Source of the DNA: Jiangella sp. DSM 45060
GTDB lineage: Bacteria; Actinomycetota; Actinomycetes; Jiangellales; Jiangellaceae
DNA length: 64,000 nucleotides
Reading direction: 5' to 3'
NCBI RefSeq assembly: GCF_900105175.1
Contig: NZ_LT629771.1
Span: 5,288,501-5,352,500, forward strand
Shown: in pieces, positions 1-8,131 of the stretch
How positions within the stretch are numbered: the stretch's first letter is position 1
How the letters are laid out: each line of letters begins with the position of its first letter
Notes under the pieces: model-generated
Told to the model about the DNA's origin: nothing
The model's database searches: none
What the model saw: the letters and a program-made list of their open reading frames with translations, nothing else
Made by a program: the position numbers and the translations under genes

Positions 1-1
1 G

Positions 2-109
2 ATCGTCCCGCTGTTCTACGCCAAGTACGTCTACGCGCACAGCAGCAACGTCTCCAACGTGATCATCGGGTTCGACCAGATCGAGCTCAACGAGGTCGTC
101 GTCAACTGA
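2..109 (+). CDS. C-terminal end of a probable peptide ABC transporter substrate-binding protein (5' truncated)
   Basis: An open frame enters from the left edge and stops with TGA after 35 codons. The tail includes the segments VPLFYAKYVYAHSSN and IIGFDQIELNE. It lies 44 bases before an M14 peptidase gene and two DppB/DppC-type permeases on the same strand. In this transporter family the first gene is usually the extracytoplasmic solute-binding lipoprotein (SBP family 5), whose C-terminus often ends in a similar short beta-rich tail. The assignment rests mainly on this context, because too little protein is visible to show a family motif. It could instead be another protein of the operon. Confidence 0.5.
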   Translation: MVPLFYAKYVYAHSSNVSNVIIGFDQIELNEVVVN

Positions 110-153
110 CGGCGTCCCCGGCCACGGTCAGCACGCGCAGAGAAGGGCAGAGA

Positions 154-1524
154 GTGACGATCCCGACGTCCCACCTGGTCGACGAGGCACTACGGGTACA
201 GCCGGAGGCCGACGCGTTCCCCACGGTCGACGAGCTGGCCGCGGCGCTGGAGCGCACGCACGCGGCCCACCCGGACGTGACCCGGATCCGCCGGGTGGGC
301 ACGTCGCGGCTCGGCGAGCCGATCGAGGCCATCACGATCGGCTCCGCGGACCGGCACGCCGTCGTCTTCGGCGGCGTGCACCCGAACGAGCCGATCGGCA
401 ACATCACCGCCCTGCATCTGATCGAGCGGCTGACGACCGACCGCGAGCTGCTCGACCGCCTGGACTACACCTGGCACATCGTGCCGTGCATCGACCCCGA
501 CGGCATGCGGCTCAACGAGGGCTGGTTCCGCGGCCCGCTGAACCGGCCCGCCTACGGCCGCCGGTTCTACCGACCGGCCCCGGACGAGCAGGTCGAGTGG
601 ACGTTCCCGTTCGCCTACAAGAAGGCGTACTTCGACCGGATGATGCCCGAGACGGTCGCGCTGATGCGGCTGATCGACGACACCAAGCCGGCCTTCATGT
701 GCTCGCTGCACAACGGCGAGTACGGCGGCGTCTACTACTACCTGTCCCGCCCTGAGCCCGAGCTCTACCCGCTGCTGCACCAGATCGCCGCCGACGTCGA
801 CCTGCCGCTGGACACCGGTGAGCCGGAGGCCCCGTACGTCGACCGGTACGCCCCGGCGATCTTCGGGATGATCCGCAGCGAGGACCAGTACGACTTCACC
901 GAGGCCGCCGGGCTCGACCCGACGGACCGGCAGGCGGGCGGGTCCAGCGCGGCATACGCCGCGAAGTACGGCACGCTGACGCTGGTCACGGAGATGCCGT
1001 ACTGGATCCACCCCGACGCCAACGACGACACCCTGCTCACCCGCAGCTACGCCGACGTGCTGCGCGAGCAGGCCGGCGGGCTGCGCGAGACCCACGCCCT
1101 GCTGGACCGCATCCTCACCGCGGCCCGGCCCGACCTCACCGCGCGCTCGCCGTTCCTGCGCTCGTCCGAGGCGTTCGTGCCGATACTGGCCAAGGCGGCG
1201 CAGCAGAGCGAGCACCGTGCCGCCGACCCGTCCTCGCAGCGGCCGGCGTCGGTGTCCGAGCAGTTCGGCTGCCTCGACGTCGTGCACATGTTCCGGCTGC
1301 GCTGGGGCGGGACGCTGCTGCGGGCGCTCGACGGCGAGCTGGCCATCGGCAACGGCACGCCGGTCCTGCGCGAGCAGCGGGCCGCGATGGACGCGCTCTA
1401 CGAGACCTGGGCCGCCGAAGCCGCCGAAGTGACCCCCGCGGAGGCCATCCCGTACGGCAAGCTTGCGGCCGTGCAGTACGCCGCCATCCTCGTCACCGCC
1501 GCCCACGCGGCGCGGCAGGGCTGA
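154..1524 (+). CDS. M14-family zinc carboxypeptidase
   Basis: 456-residue metallocarboxypeptidase. The zinc motif HPNE (His76, Glu79) follows the strand VVFGGV, the third ligand is His186 in SLHNGEYGG, and the general-base Glu is probably Glu280 in TLVTEMPYW. These are the landmarks of the M14 family (carboxypeptidase A/T, D,D-carboxypeptidases, gamma-glutamyl hydrolases). No signal peptide is seen, so it is probably cytoplasmic. The start is GTG, preceded by a purine-rich AGAAGGGCAGA site. It sits between a substrate-binding protein tail and the permease genes, 11 bases before dppB, which suggests it trims the peptides or amidated compounds the transporter brings in. The substrate cannot be told from sequence. 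Confidence 0.88.
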   Translation: MTIPTSHLVDEALRVQPEADAFPTVDELAAALERTHAAHPDVTRIRRVGTSRLGEPIEAITIGSADRHAVVFGGVHPNEPIGNITALHLIERLTTDRELLDRLDYTWHIVPCIDPDGMRLNEGWFRGPLNRPAYGRRFYRPAPDEQVEWTFPFAYKKAYFDRMMPETVALMRLIDDTKPAFMCSLHNGEYGGVYYYLSRPEPELYPLLHQIAADVDLPLDTGEPEAPYVDRYAPAIFGMIRSEDQYDFTEAAGLDPTDRQAGGSSAAYAAKYGTLTLVTEMPYWIHPDANDDTLLTRSYADVLREQAGGLRETHALLDRILTAARPDLTARSPFLRSSEAFVPILAKAAQQSEHRAADPSSQRPASVSEQFGCLDVVHMFRLRWGGTLLRALDGELAIGNGTPVLREQRAAMDALYETWAAEAAEVTPAEAIPYGKLAAVQYAAILVTAAHAARQG

Positions 1525-1535
1525 GGTCGTCCGGT

Positions 1536-2462
1536 ATGAGCAAGTACGTCGTCTCGCGCCTGCTGCAGCTGGTGCTGGTGTTCTTCGGCGTGACGCTGCT
1601 CATCTACCTGGCCGTCTACGCGCTGCCCGGCGACCCGATCCGCGCCCTGGGCGGCGACCGCCAGCTGCCGGAGAGCGTCGTCAACGCGATGCGGGAGCAG
1701 TTCAACCTGAACGACCCCGTGCTGCTGCAGTACCTGAAGTACCTCGGCAACCTGTTCACCGGCGACCTCGGCACCGACTTCAACGGCCGCCCGGTGGCCG
1801 ACCTCATGGGGCAGCGCTGGCCGGTGACGATCCGGCTCGCGCTGACGGCGTGGGTGATCCAGGTCGTCGTCGGCATCGGGCTGGGCGTGCTGACGGCGCT
1901 GCGCAAGGGCACCTGGCTGGACCACACGGTGCTGTTCTTCACCGTCGGCGTGATCTCGATCCCCGTGTTCGTGCTCGCGTACACCGCGCAGATCGTGTTC
2001 GGCGTCAAGCTCGGCATCGTCCCCGTCTCCGGCGTCGACGAGGGGTGGCCGGTGAGCTACCTGCTGCCGTCGCTGATCCTCGCGATCTTCGGCCTGGCGT
2101 CGGTGGCGCGGCTGGTGCGGGCCAGCATGCTGGAGAACCTGCGCGCCGACTACGTCAAGACGGCGACGGCGAAGGGGCTGAGCCGGCGGCGGGTGGTGTA
2201 TCGGCATGTGCTGCGGAACTCGATGATCCCGGCCGTGACGTTCCTCGGCATCGACCTCGGCTACCTGCTCGGCGGCACCGTCATCATCGAGGGCGTCTTC
2301 AACCTGCCCGGCGTCGGCCAGCTGCTGTTCTCGTCCATCGCGTCGCAGCAGGGACCCGTCGTCGTCGGCGTCGCCACCGTCCTCGTCGTGATCTTCCTCC
2401 TGGCCAACCTCGTCGTGGACCTGCTCTACGGCGTGCTCGACCCGAGGATCCGTCATGAGTGA
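1536..2462 (+). CDS. Peptide/nickel-type ABC transporter permease (DppB-like)
   Basis: 308-residue inner-membrane permease with about six hydrophobic segments. It opens with the typical DppB/OppB start (SKYVVSRLLQLVLVFFGVTL) and has the periplasmic ALPGDP region and the EAA-type loop near its C-terminal third (YVKTATAKGLSRRRVVYRHVLRN), which contacts the ATPase. It would pair with the following DppC-like protein to form the channel for di- or oligopeptides. The last 8 bases overlap the next gene (ATGAGTGA), so translation of the two is likely coupled. The length is normal for the family. Confidence 0.93.
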   Translation: MSKYVVSRLLQLVLVFFGVTLLIYLAVYALPGDPIRALGGDRQLPESVVNAMREQFNLNDPVLLQYLKYLGNLFTGDLGTDFNGRPVADLMGQRWPVTIRLALTAWVIQVVVGIGLGVLTALRKGTWLDHTVLFFTVGVISIPVFVLAYTAQIVFGVKLGIVPVSGVDEGWPVSYLLPSLILAIFGLASVARLVRASMLENLRADYVKTATAKGLSRRRVVYRHVLRNSMIPAVTFLGIDLGYLLGGTVIIEGVFNLPGVGQLLFSSIASQQGPVVVGVATVLVVIFLLANLVVDLLYGVLDPRIRHE

Positions 2463-3453
2463 TCCCACGTCCGCCATCACGACCACAGACCCGGGGGCCG
2501 CCGGCTCGTCGCCGGGGGCGTCCGGGGCTCCGGGTGCTCCGGGTGCTTTGGGGGCGCCGGGCGCGGGCTCCGGCTCCGGTTCCGACGCGGCCGGGAAGTC
2601 GTCGACGCTCGTCGGGGACGCCTGGCGGGAGTTGCGCCGCCGCCCGCTGTTCATCGTCGCGTCGCTGCTGGTGATGCTGCTGATCGTGGTGGCGATCGCG
2701 CCGCAGCTGTTCGCCGGCTGGTTCGGCAACGGCGACCCGCGGGTGTGCGACCTGTCGCGCAGCATCGAGGGCCCGGCGTCGGGGCATCCGTTCGGCTTCG
2801 ACAAGCAGGGCTGCGACGTGTACGCGAACGTCGTCTACGGCGCCCGCGCCTCGATCAGCGTCGGTGTGCTGGTGACGGCGCTGACGTTGGCGCTCGCGCT
2901 GGTGCTGGGCAGCCTGGCCGGCTTCTTCGGCCGGGTGGTCGACGCCGTCGTGTCGCGGTTCGCCGACGTGTTCTTCGGGTTCCCGTTCCTGCTCGGCGCG
3001 CTGGTCGTGCTGACGGCGTTCGAGGCCCGCAGCATCTGGACCGTCGCCCTCGTCCTCGCCCTCTTCCGCTGGCCGTCGATGACCCGGGTGATGCGGTCGA
3101 GCGTCATCCAGGTCCGCGACATGGACTACGTGCGCGCCTCGGTCGGCCTCGGCGGCAGCAGGCTGTGGCTGCTGCGGCGGCACGTGCTGCCGAACGCGAT
3201 CACGCCGATCATGGTCATGGTGACCCTCGACATCGGCACGGTCATCGTCGTCGAGTCCACCCTCACCTTCCTCGGCGTCGGCCTGCAGGCACCCGCGATC
3301 TCCTGGGGCCTGCAACTCTCCAACGCGTCGACGGACTTCGCGGCCGCCCCGCACCTGCTGATCTTCCCGTCGCTCTTCCTCAGCCTGACGGTGCTCAGCT
3401 TCATCGTGCTCGGCGACCTCATCCGCGATGCCCTGGACCCGCGGCTGCGCTGA
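2455..3453 (+). CDS. Peptide/nickel-type ABC transporter permease (DppC-like)
   Basis: 332-residue second permease subunit of the peptide transporter. A DppC-type core with about six transmembrane segments starts near residue 60. The EAA loop MDYVRASVGLGGSRLWLLRRH is present, followed by the conserved ESTLTFLGVGLQ segment and a C-terminal GDLIRDALDPRLR. The first 45 or so residues are an unusual Gly/Ala/Pro/Ser-rich stretch (SGAPGAPGALGAPGAGSGSG) that is cytosolic and probably disordered; this is longer than the usual DppC N-terminus. It overlaps dppB by 8 bases. No ATP-binding subunit follows: the next 1.2 kb holds only repeats. Confidence 0.93.
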   Translation: MSDPTSAITTTDPGAAGSSPGASGAPGAPGALGAPGAGSGSGSDAAGKSSTLVGDAWRELRRRPLFIVASLLVMLLIVVAIAPQLFAGWFGNGDPRVCDLSRSIEGPASGHPFGFDKQGCDVYANVVYGARASISVGVLVTALTLALALVLGSLAGFFGRVVDAVVSRFADVFFGFPFLLGALVVLTAFEARSIWTVALVLALFRWPSMTRVMRSSVIQVRDMDYVRASVGLGGSRLWLLRRHVLPNAITPIMVMVTLDIGTVIVVESTLTFLGVGLQAPAISWGLQLSNASTDFAAAPHLLIFPSLFLSLTVLSFIVLGDLIRDALDPRLR

Positions 3454-3540
3454 GCCGGGCTTCGGCCCCGGGTCTCGCGCAGCCGCGGTGCGGGCGGTCT
3501 GACGGCCGCCTGCACCAACCGCGCCCTGGGTGGCGCCGAT

Positions 3541-3660
3541 CAGCTCCCGCTTGCGCCGCGCTCGCCGCGCCCGCTCCCGCTTGCGCCGCGCTCGCCGCGC
3601 CCGCTCCCGCTTGCGCCGCGCTCGCCGCGCCCGCTCCCGCTTGCGCCGTGCCCGCCGCGC
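3541..3660. repeat. 30-bp tandem repeat, four copies
   Basis: Four units of exactly 30 bases begin at 3541, 3571, 3601 and 3631, each built on CTCCCGCTTGCGCCGCGCTC plus GCCGCGCCCG. The first three are almost identical, the fourth has two changes, and a decayed copy continues to about 3740. Thirty is a multiple of three, so every frame across it reads as a 10-residue peptide repeat on either strand. That explains several spurious Arg- or Ala-rich open frames here. It was most likely produced by slippage or unequal exchange. Confidence 0.85.
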
Positions 3661-4010
3661 CCGCTTCCGCCGTGCCCGCCGCGCCCGCTTGCGTCGCTCC
3701 CGCCGCTCCTGCTCCCGCGCACGCTCCCGGACGGTAGCGAGTACGGACCACGGGCTGCGGGTGCCGCGCTCGGGCGCTCGCACGCCGTAACCTCACGCGC
3801 CAGGCGGTCCAATCCAGGCTGCCCGACCCCGACGGCGCCCACCAGGCAGCGGTCGTCAACTGAGCCGGCACCGCGGTGGCCCGATCCGGGACGGGCCAGC
3901 CGAAGCGGCCGTCCGGCGGACAGATGCACGCCACCAACCGGCCGCCGAACCGTTCGGGCGGCCGCCCCGGCAGGCCAACGCCACCCGCCAACCAGCCAGC
4001 GACCAGACCA

Positions 4011-4290
4011 GCCCGTTCGCCGGGCCACGCGCGCCGCCGACCAGCAGCCTGCTCGGGGCGCCCGTCCGCCAGGCCACGTACGCTGCCGACCAGCCACCCG
4101 ACCCGCGGACCAACGCCACCCGCCAGCCAGCACGGTGCGCAGATCGGCGCGGCCGTCCGCCGGACCACGCCCGCCGCCGACCAGCAGCCCGCACGGGGGC
4201 GACCGTCCGCCGGGCCACGCGCGCCGCCGACCGGCGGCCCGCGCGGGGGCGACCGTCCGCCGGATCACGCGCGCCGCCGACCGGCCGCCT
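4011..4290. repeat. Degenerate 50-bp tandem repeats
   Basis: Units starting at 4151, 4201 and 4251 keep an exact 50-base period. Each contains CCGTCCGCCGG, then CCACGC or TCACGC, then GCGCCGCCGACC followed by a CGGGGG run. Related copies at 4011 and 4061 share the same core with more substitutions and spacing changes. Fifty is not a multiple of three, so a coding role is unlikely. The function is unknown; it may be an expanded structural or mobile-derived intergenic repeat. Confidence 0.75.
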
Positions 4291-4633
4291 GGCCCACGGA
4301 CCAGCGCCACCCATCAGCCGTCCGGCACGCCAACCCCACTGGCAACAAGCCAGCCGCCGAACGGGGGCGGCCGTCTAACGGGCAGACTCACACAGGCCGT
4401 CGACCGAACCGGGACGTACGCCGTGGTCACCGCTGTGCGCGGAGCATGTCCAGTGCGCACCGATCGGCGCGCACCGTAGCACCAGTTACTTCACTCGAGT
4501 TCTCCAGTCAGTCCTCCTCTCTCCGCAACACCGCCGGCCGGCCAACGACCGGCCCGTCCCCAGCCCTCGGTGCCCACGCCGGCGACCACACCCCGGCCCG
4601 GGCGTGCCTGACCGTCGCGGCCGCCATCACTTG

Positions 4634-4672
4634 GCCCACGCCCCGGGCCCACGCCCCGGGCCCACGCCCCGG
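4634..4672. repeat. 13-bp tandem repeat, three copies
   Basis: The unit GCCCACGCCCCGG occurs three times head to tail (4634, 4647, 4660), followed by a partial fourth copy. It lies just downstream of the minus-strand NmrA-type gene, in the convergent space. The repeated GGGCCC and CCCGGG blocks can fold on themselves, so the array may slow transcription. No further function is evident. Confidence 0.8.
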
Positions 4673-4715
4673 GCCCAGGACCGGGCCCGGACGCGCCTGA
4701 TCATCGCCGCCCCCA

Positions 4716-5534
4716 TCACTCGGCCCACGCTCCGGCGGCCGCGGCCCCGGCGGCGTAGGTCTCGAAGGACAGCGGCGGCCGCCCGGTGACCCGCTCCACG
4801 ACGTCGGAGGGCTCGCTGTGGCCGGCGGAACGGAGGGCGGCGAACGCCGCGGCGGCAGCGGCGGCCGCCTCACGGGGCACGCCGAGGCGGGCCTGCTGGG
4901 CGAGATAGTCGTCCTCTGAACCGAGGTAGCGCAGCGAACGCCCGGACGTGCGGGCGATGATCTCGGCCGCCGTGCCGAACGACAGCGCCCGCGGGCCGGT
5001 GACGTCGTAGCGAAGGCCGCCGTGGCCGGGCGAGGTGAGGGCGGCAGCAGCAACGGCGGCGATGTCGCCGGCGTCGACGAAGGCCTGGCGGAGGTCGCCG
5101 AGGGGCATCGCCAGCTCACCGGCGACGACGGCGGGCCGGAAGAAGCCTTCGTCGAAGTTCTGGTCGAACCAGTCGGCCCGCAGGATGGTCCACTCCGCGC
5201 CCGACCCGCGCACCACGGCCTCGGCGGCGAGCAGCCGGTCGTCGCGCATGACCTCGATGCCGCGGCTGGACAGCAGCACCACGCGGCGCACGCCGGACTC
5301 GACCGCCAGGGCGACGAACGCGGGGTCGACCGGCACGCCGTCGGGGGCCATGAGGAACAACCGGTCGGCGCCGGCCAGCGCGGGTTCCCACGTCGGCGGC
5401 GCGGACCAGTCGAACCGGACGTCGCCATGGCGGGAGGCCGCACGCACGGGCGCGCCCGCGTCGCGCAGCCGGGCGGTCAACCGGCGGCCGACGGTGCCGG
5501 CGCTGCCCAGGACCAGGATCGCTTGCTCGTTCAT
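4716..5534 (-). CDS. NmrA-like NAD(P)-binding oxidoreductase
   Basis: Rossmann-fold protein of about 272 residues. The nucleotide-binding loop LVLGSAGTVGRRL is at the extreme N-terminus, followed by a region typical of NmrA/atypical short-chain reductases (LMAPDGVPVDPAFVALA, SGVRRVVLLSSRGIEV, WTILRADWFDQNFDEGF). Such proteins act as NAD(P)H-dependent quinone or aldehyde reductases or as redox sensors. The start MNEQAIL was chosen because the glycine loop follows at the usual distance; in-frame ATGs a few codons upstream have no better ribosome site. It is convergent with the repeat region and divergent from the VOC gene at 5634. Confidence 0.88.
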   Translation of the reverse strand: MNEQAILVLGSAGTVGRRLTARLRDAGAPVRAASRHGDVRFDWSAPPTWEPALAGADRLFLMAPDGVPVDPAFVALAVESGVRRVVLLSSRGIEVMRDDRLLAAEAVVRGSGAEWTILRADWFDQNFDEGFFRPAVVAGELAMPLGDLRQAFVDAGDIAAVAAAALTSPGHGGLRYDVTGPRALSFGTAAEIIARTSGRSLRYLGSEDDYLAQQARLGVPREAAAAAAAAFAALRSAGHSEPSDVVERVTGRPPLSFETYAAGAAAAGAWAE

Positions 5535-5633
5535 GATCATCAGTGAACCAGGCGCCACTGACAACGTCCGGCAGCGATGACTTTCCGCGCGTCCACTGGT
5601 CTACCCGGATAACAGCCACCAGAGGGAGACCCG

Positions 5634-6038
5634 ATGAGTACCGCCAGCCTCGCGAGCATCCTGCTGTCCAGCACCGACCCGGACCGCCTCGGCGCCTGGT
5701 ACGCCGCCGCGCTCACGCCGTCCGACGACGCGCGGGTAGGCGACTACCGGATGCTGCGCTACGGCGCCTTCCACCTGATGATCGACCAGCGCGACGACGT
5801 CGGGGCGGCGAACCCCGAGCCGGGCCGGATGATCCTCAACTTCGACGTCGACGACGCGCGCTCCGTCGTCGCCCGGCTGGACGACATGGGCGTCAGCTGG
5901 CTGGCCCCGCTGGAGGACCGTGACGGCAGCCTCTTCGCGACCGCGATCGACCCGGACGGCAACTACGTCCAGCTCATCCAGATCAGCCCCGAGCACCAGG
6001 CCCAACTGGCCGCGGACCACGCAGCGGACCAGGCATGA
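5634..6038 (+). CDS. VOC-family (glyoxalase/bleomycin-resistance-like) protein
   Basis: 134-residue single vicinal-oxygen-chelate module: beta-alpha-beta-beta-beta pattern with LASILLSSTDPDRLGAWYAA at the start and the closing strand FATAIDPDGNYVQLIQI. Family members bind a metal and act as lyases, dioxygenases or resistance proteins; which applies here cannot be read. A GAGGGAGACC ribosome site lies just before the ATG. The downstream sigma-factor reading frame begins by overlapping its TGA, so the two genes are probably co-transcribed. Confidence 0.88.
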   Translation: MSTASLASILLSSTDPDRLGAWYAAALTPSDDARVGDYRMLRYGAFHLMIDQRDDVGAANPEPGRMILNFDVDDARSVVARLDDMGVSWLAPLEDRDGSLFATAIDPDGNYVQLIQISPEHQAQLAADHAADQA

Positions 6039-6130
6039 CCACCGCGCTCACCGCCCTCCCGTCCATTGCCGACGGTCGCCGAGCAGACCATTCGGCGGCG
6101 TATCGTCGGCAGAGGACGAGGGAGGCGACG

Positions 6131-7123
6131 GTGCACACCACCACCGGCGAGACGACGGGCGACTTCCAGCAGCTGGCCCAGCCGTACCGGCGCGAGCTGC
6201 TCGCACACTGCTACCGCATGCTCGGCTCCGTCCACGACGCCGAGGACCTCGTGCAGGAGACGTACCTGCGCGCCTGGCGCGCCTACGACCGCTTCGAGGA
6301 CCGCTCGTCGCTGCGCACGTGGCTCTACCGCATCGCGACGAACGCCTGCCTCACCGCGCTGGAGAGCCGCGGCCGCCGGCCCATGCCGACGGGGCTGGGC
6401 GGGCCGAGCACGGAGCCGGGCGGCGACCTCGTCGAACGGTCCGAGGTGCCGTGGCTGGAGCCGCTGCCCGACGTCGCGATCGGGGCCGGCGGCAGCGACG
6501 GCGCCGACCCCGCGTCCGTCGTCACGTCCCGCGAGAGCGTCCGGTTGGCGCTGGTCGCGGCGCTGCAGCACCTGCCGCCGCGACAGCGCGCCGTCCTGGT
6601 GCTGCGTGACGTGCTGCGCTGGAAGGCCGCCGAGGTCGCCGACCTGATCGGCACCTCGACCGCGGCCGTCAACAGCATGCTGCAGCGCGCGCACGCCCAG
6701 CTCGACAAGGTCGCGCCGTCCGAGGACGACGCCGTCGAGCCGCTGCCGCCCGAGCGCGAGGAGCTGCTGGAGCGGTACGTCACCGCGTTCGAGTCCTACG
6801 ACATCGACGCGCTGGTGCGACTGCTCACCGCCGACGCCGTCTGGGAGATGCCACCGTTCGCCGCCTGGTTCGTCGGGCCGGCCGACATCGGCGAGCTGAT
6901 CCGGGTCCAGTGCCCGATGAAGCGCTCCGGCGACATCCGCATCGTCCGCACGTCCGCCAACGGTCAGCCGGCGCTGGCGCAGTACCTGCGCGGCGACGAC
7001 GACGTCTACCGGCCGTTCGCGGTGCAGGTCGTGTCGGCCGGCCCGACCGGCCTCACCCACATCGCCCAGTTCTTCGACGTGAGCCTGTTCCCGCGATTCG
7101 GGCTGCCGGACGTGCTGCCGTGA
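6131..7123 (+). CDS. ECF sigma factor with C-terminal SnoaL-like domain (SigG/TIGR02960 type)
   Basis: 330-residue alternative sigma factor. Region 2 is in the first 90 residues (YRRELLAHCYRMLGSVHDAE, then DLVQETYLRAWRAYDRFE). Region 4 follows a long linker (LPPRQRAVLVLRDVLRWKAA, TSTAAVNSMLQRAHAQL). The C-terminal 120 residues form a SnoaL/NTF2-like domain (ERYVTAFESYDIDALVRLLT). This layout and the linker phrase WLEPLPDV match the SigG-like group, in which the SnoaL domain replaces a separate anti-sigma factor. I chose GTG 6131, preceded by GAGGGAGGCGACG; an ATG at 6035 overlapping the VOC stop would add 32 residues unlike the family. The stop overlaps the next start (GTGA). Confidence 0.9.
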   Translation: MHTTTGETTGDFQQLAQPYRRELLAHCYRMLGSVHDAEDLVQETYLRAWRAYDRFEDRSSLRTWLYRIATNACLTALESRGRRPMPTGLGGPSTEPGGDLVERSEVPWLEPLPDVAIGAGGSDGADPASVVTSRESVRLALVAALQHLPPRQRAVLVLRDVLRWKAAEVADLIGTSTAAVNSMLQRAHAQLDKVAPSEDDAVEPLPPEREELLERYVTAFESYDIDALVRLLTADAVWEMPPFAAWFVGPADIGELIRVQCPMKRSGDIRIVRTSANGQPALAQYLRGDDDVYRPFAVQVVSAGPTGLTHIAQFFDVSLFPRFGLPDVLP

Positions 7124-7722
7124 CCGGCCCGCCGGCCGACGCGGCGGAACTGCTCGAACGGGCGCTCGGCTACACGACGGTCAGCCTGGGCCTGGTGCGG
7201 CCGGACCTGTTGTCGCGGCCGACGCCGTGCGCGGGCTGGGACCTGGGTGCGCTGCTGCGGCATCTGAACGACTCGCTGCTGACGCTGCTCGAGGCGACGG
7301 ACACCGGCCGGGTCGCCGCACCCGCCGCCGTGGTGATGGCCGGCGCCGACGCCGACCCCGTTGGCACGCTGCGGTGGCGGGCCAGGACGCTGCTGGCCCG
7401 GTGCGCCGCCGGGTCCGGACCGGACGTCGTCGGGGTCGGAGGGCGGTGGCTGGCCGCCCGGACGGTCGCGGCGACCGGCGCGCTGGAGATCGCGGTCCAC
7501 GGCTGGGACGTCGCCCGCGCGTGCGGCGCCGACCGGCCGCTGCCGCCGTCGTTCGCGCGGCGGCTGCTGGAGGTGTCGAGCCTGCTGGTCGACGACGTGG
7601 ATCGGCCGGCGCGATTCGCGCCGCCGCTGTCCGTGCGCGACGGTGACGGGGCGGACGTGCGGCTGCTGGCGTTCCTCGGCCGGGCGGCGGCGCAGGGCGT
7701 GGCTCGCGGGTCGCTGGCGTAG
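7120..7722 (+). CDS. TIGR03086/maleylpyruvate-isomerase N-terminal-domain protein
   Basis: 200-residue DinB-fold helical protein of the mycothiol-dependent maleylpyruvate isomerase superfamily. It shows the first metal-binding helix (GWDLGALLRHLNDSLLTLLE) and the later ALEIAVHGWDVARA helix with the second His. Relatives are metal-dependent transferases or isomerases using mycothiol. It starts with GTG overlapping the sigma-factor TGA by four bases, so it is translated from the same message and is likely a member or target of the sigma regulon. The last codons resemble the beginning of the downstream 230-bp repeats (GGGCGTGGCTCGCGGG), so the repeat family seems to have captured the gene's 3' end. 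Confidence 0.87.
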   Translation: MTGPPADAAELLERALGYTTVSLGLVRPDLLSRPTPCAGWDLGALLRHLNDSLLTLLEATDTGRVAAPAAVVMAGADADPVGTLRWRARTLLARCAAGSGPDVVGVGGRWLAARTVAATGALEIAVHGWDVARACGADRPLPPSFARRLLEVSSLLVDDVDRPARFAPPLSVRDGDGADVRLLAFLGRAAAQGVARGSLA

Positions 7723-7743
7723 CGAGCGGCCGGACGGTGTCAG

Positions 7744-7764
7744 TGCCCGCCCGTAGGGTGGGCA
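7744..7764. repeat. Hairpin element, copy 1 of 3
   Basis: TGCCCGCCC, GTA, GGGTGGGCA: nine-base arms around a three-base loop. The only mismatch becomes a G-U pair in RNA read from the plus strand. Identical copies are at 7974-7994 and 8394-8414. As RNA it would be a very stable stem and could end or process transcripts from the upstream sigma-factor operon. It lacks the U tract of a classical terminator. Confidence 0.7.
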
Positions 7765-8098
7765 CCCTCCCTAGAGGGGCGGGTCATACCTACCGCGAGC
7801 GAACGACCCACGGCGACAACCGGGCGGGGTCACGGTGGGCGGGGTGTCGGCAGGGGGCCACGGTGCAGGCAGCGGGCGGTAGGCGGCGGACGGCGGCGTC
7901 ACCGGAGCCGGGCCGCGAACAGCAGGGCGTGGCTCGCGGGACTCGTTCGTAGCGAGCGGCCGGACGGTGTCAGTGCCCGCCCGTAGGGTGGGCACCCTCC
8001 CTCGAGGGGCGGGTCATACCTACCGCGAGCGAACGACGCACGGCGACGACGGGCCGGGCCACGGTGGGCGTTGCGGTGCGGCCGGCACCAGCACAGGG

Positions 8099-8131
8099 GT
8101 GGGTCATACCTACCGCGAGCGAACGACCCAC
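8099..8131. repeat. Best-preserved 27-mer element with inverted repeat
   Basis: In this copy the conserved GGGTCATACCTACCGCGAG core is flanked by perfect 7-base arms, GTGGGTC on the left and GACCCAC on the right, with 19 bases between. The other four copies keep the core but lose one base of an arm or change flanking bases. Conservation of the core is higher than that of the surrounding repeat, which suggests it is the functional or mobile part. Confidence 0.65.

Larger units (their letters stand above)
3454..4715. other. Gene-free repeat-rich region
   Basis: 1262 bases between the permease operon and the convergent NmrA-type gene. Long open frames exist on both strands only because the DNA is extremely GC-rich and tandemly repeated; their translations are low-complexity Arg/Pro/Ala/Gly with no domain. 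The region contains a 30-bp tandem array (3541-3660), a degenerate 50-bp array (about 4011-4290) and a 13-bp array (4634-4672), each listed separately. A short hairpin of GTGCGC and GCGCAC arms lies near 4451-4472. I see no RNA gene and no promoter I would defend. Confidence 0.6.

Noticed and set aside
2299-3783. Minus-strand frame of 494 codons opposite the dppC gene
   Set aside because: It is antisense to a well-supported permease, is Arg/Glu-rich and reflects the strand bias of codon positions.
3540-4700. Long open frames of 250-275 codons on both strands in the repeat region
   Set aside because: They are created by GC-rich tandem repeats, translate to low-complexity Arg/Pro/Gly/Ala, overlap each other on opposite strands and have no domain or ribosome site.
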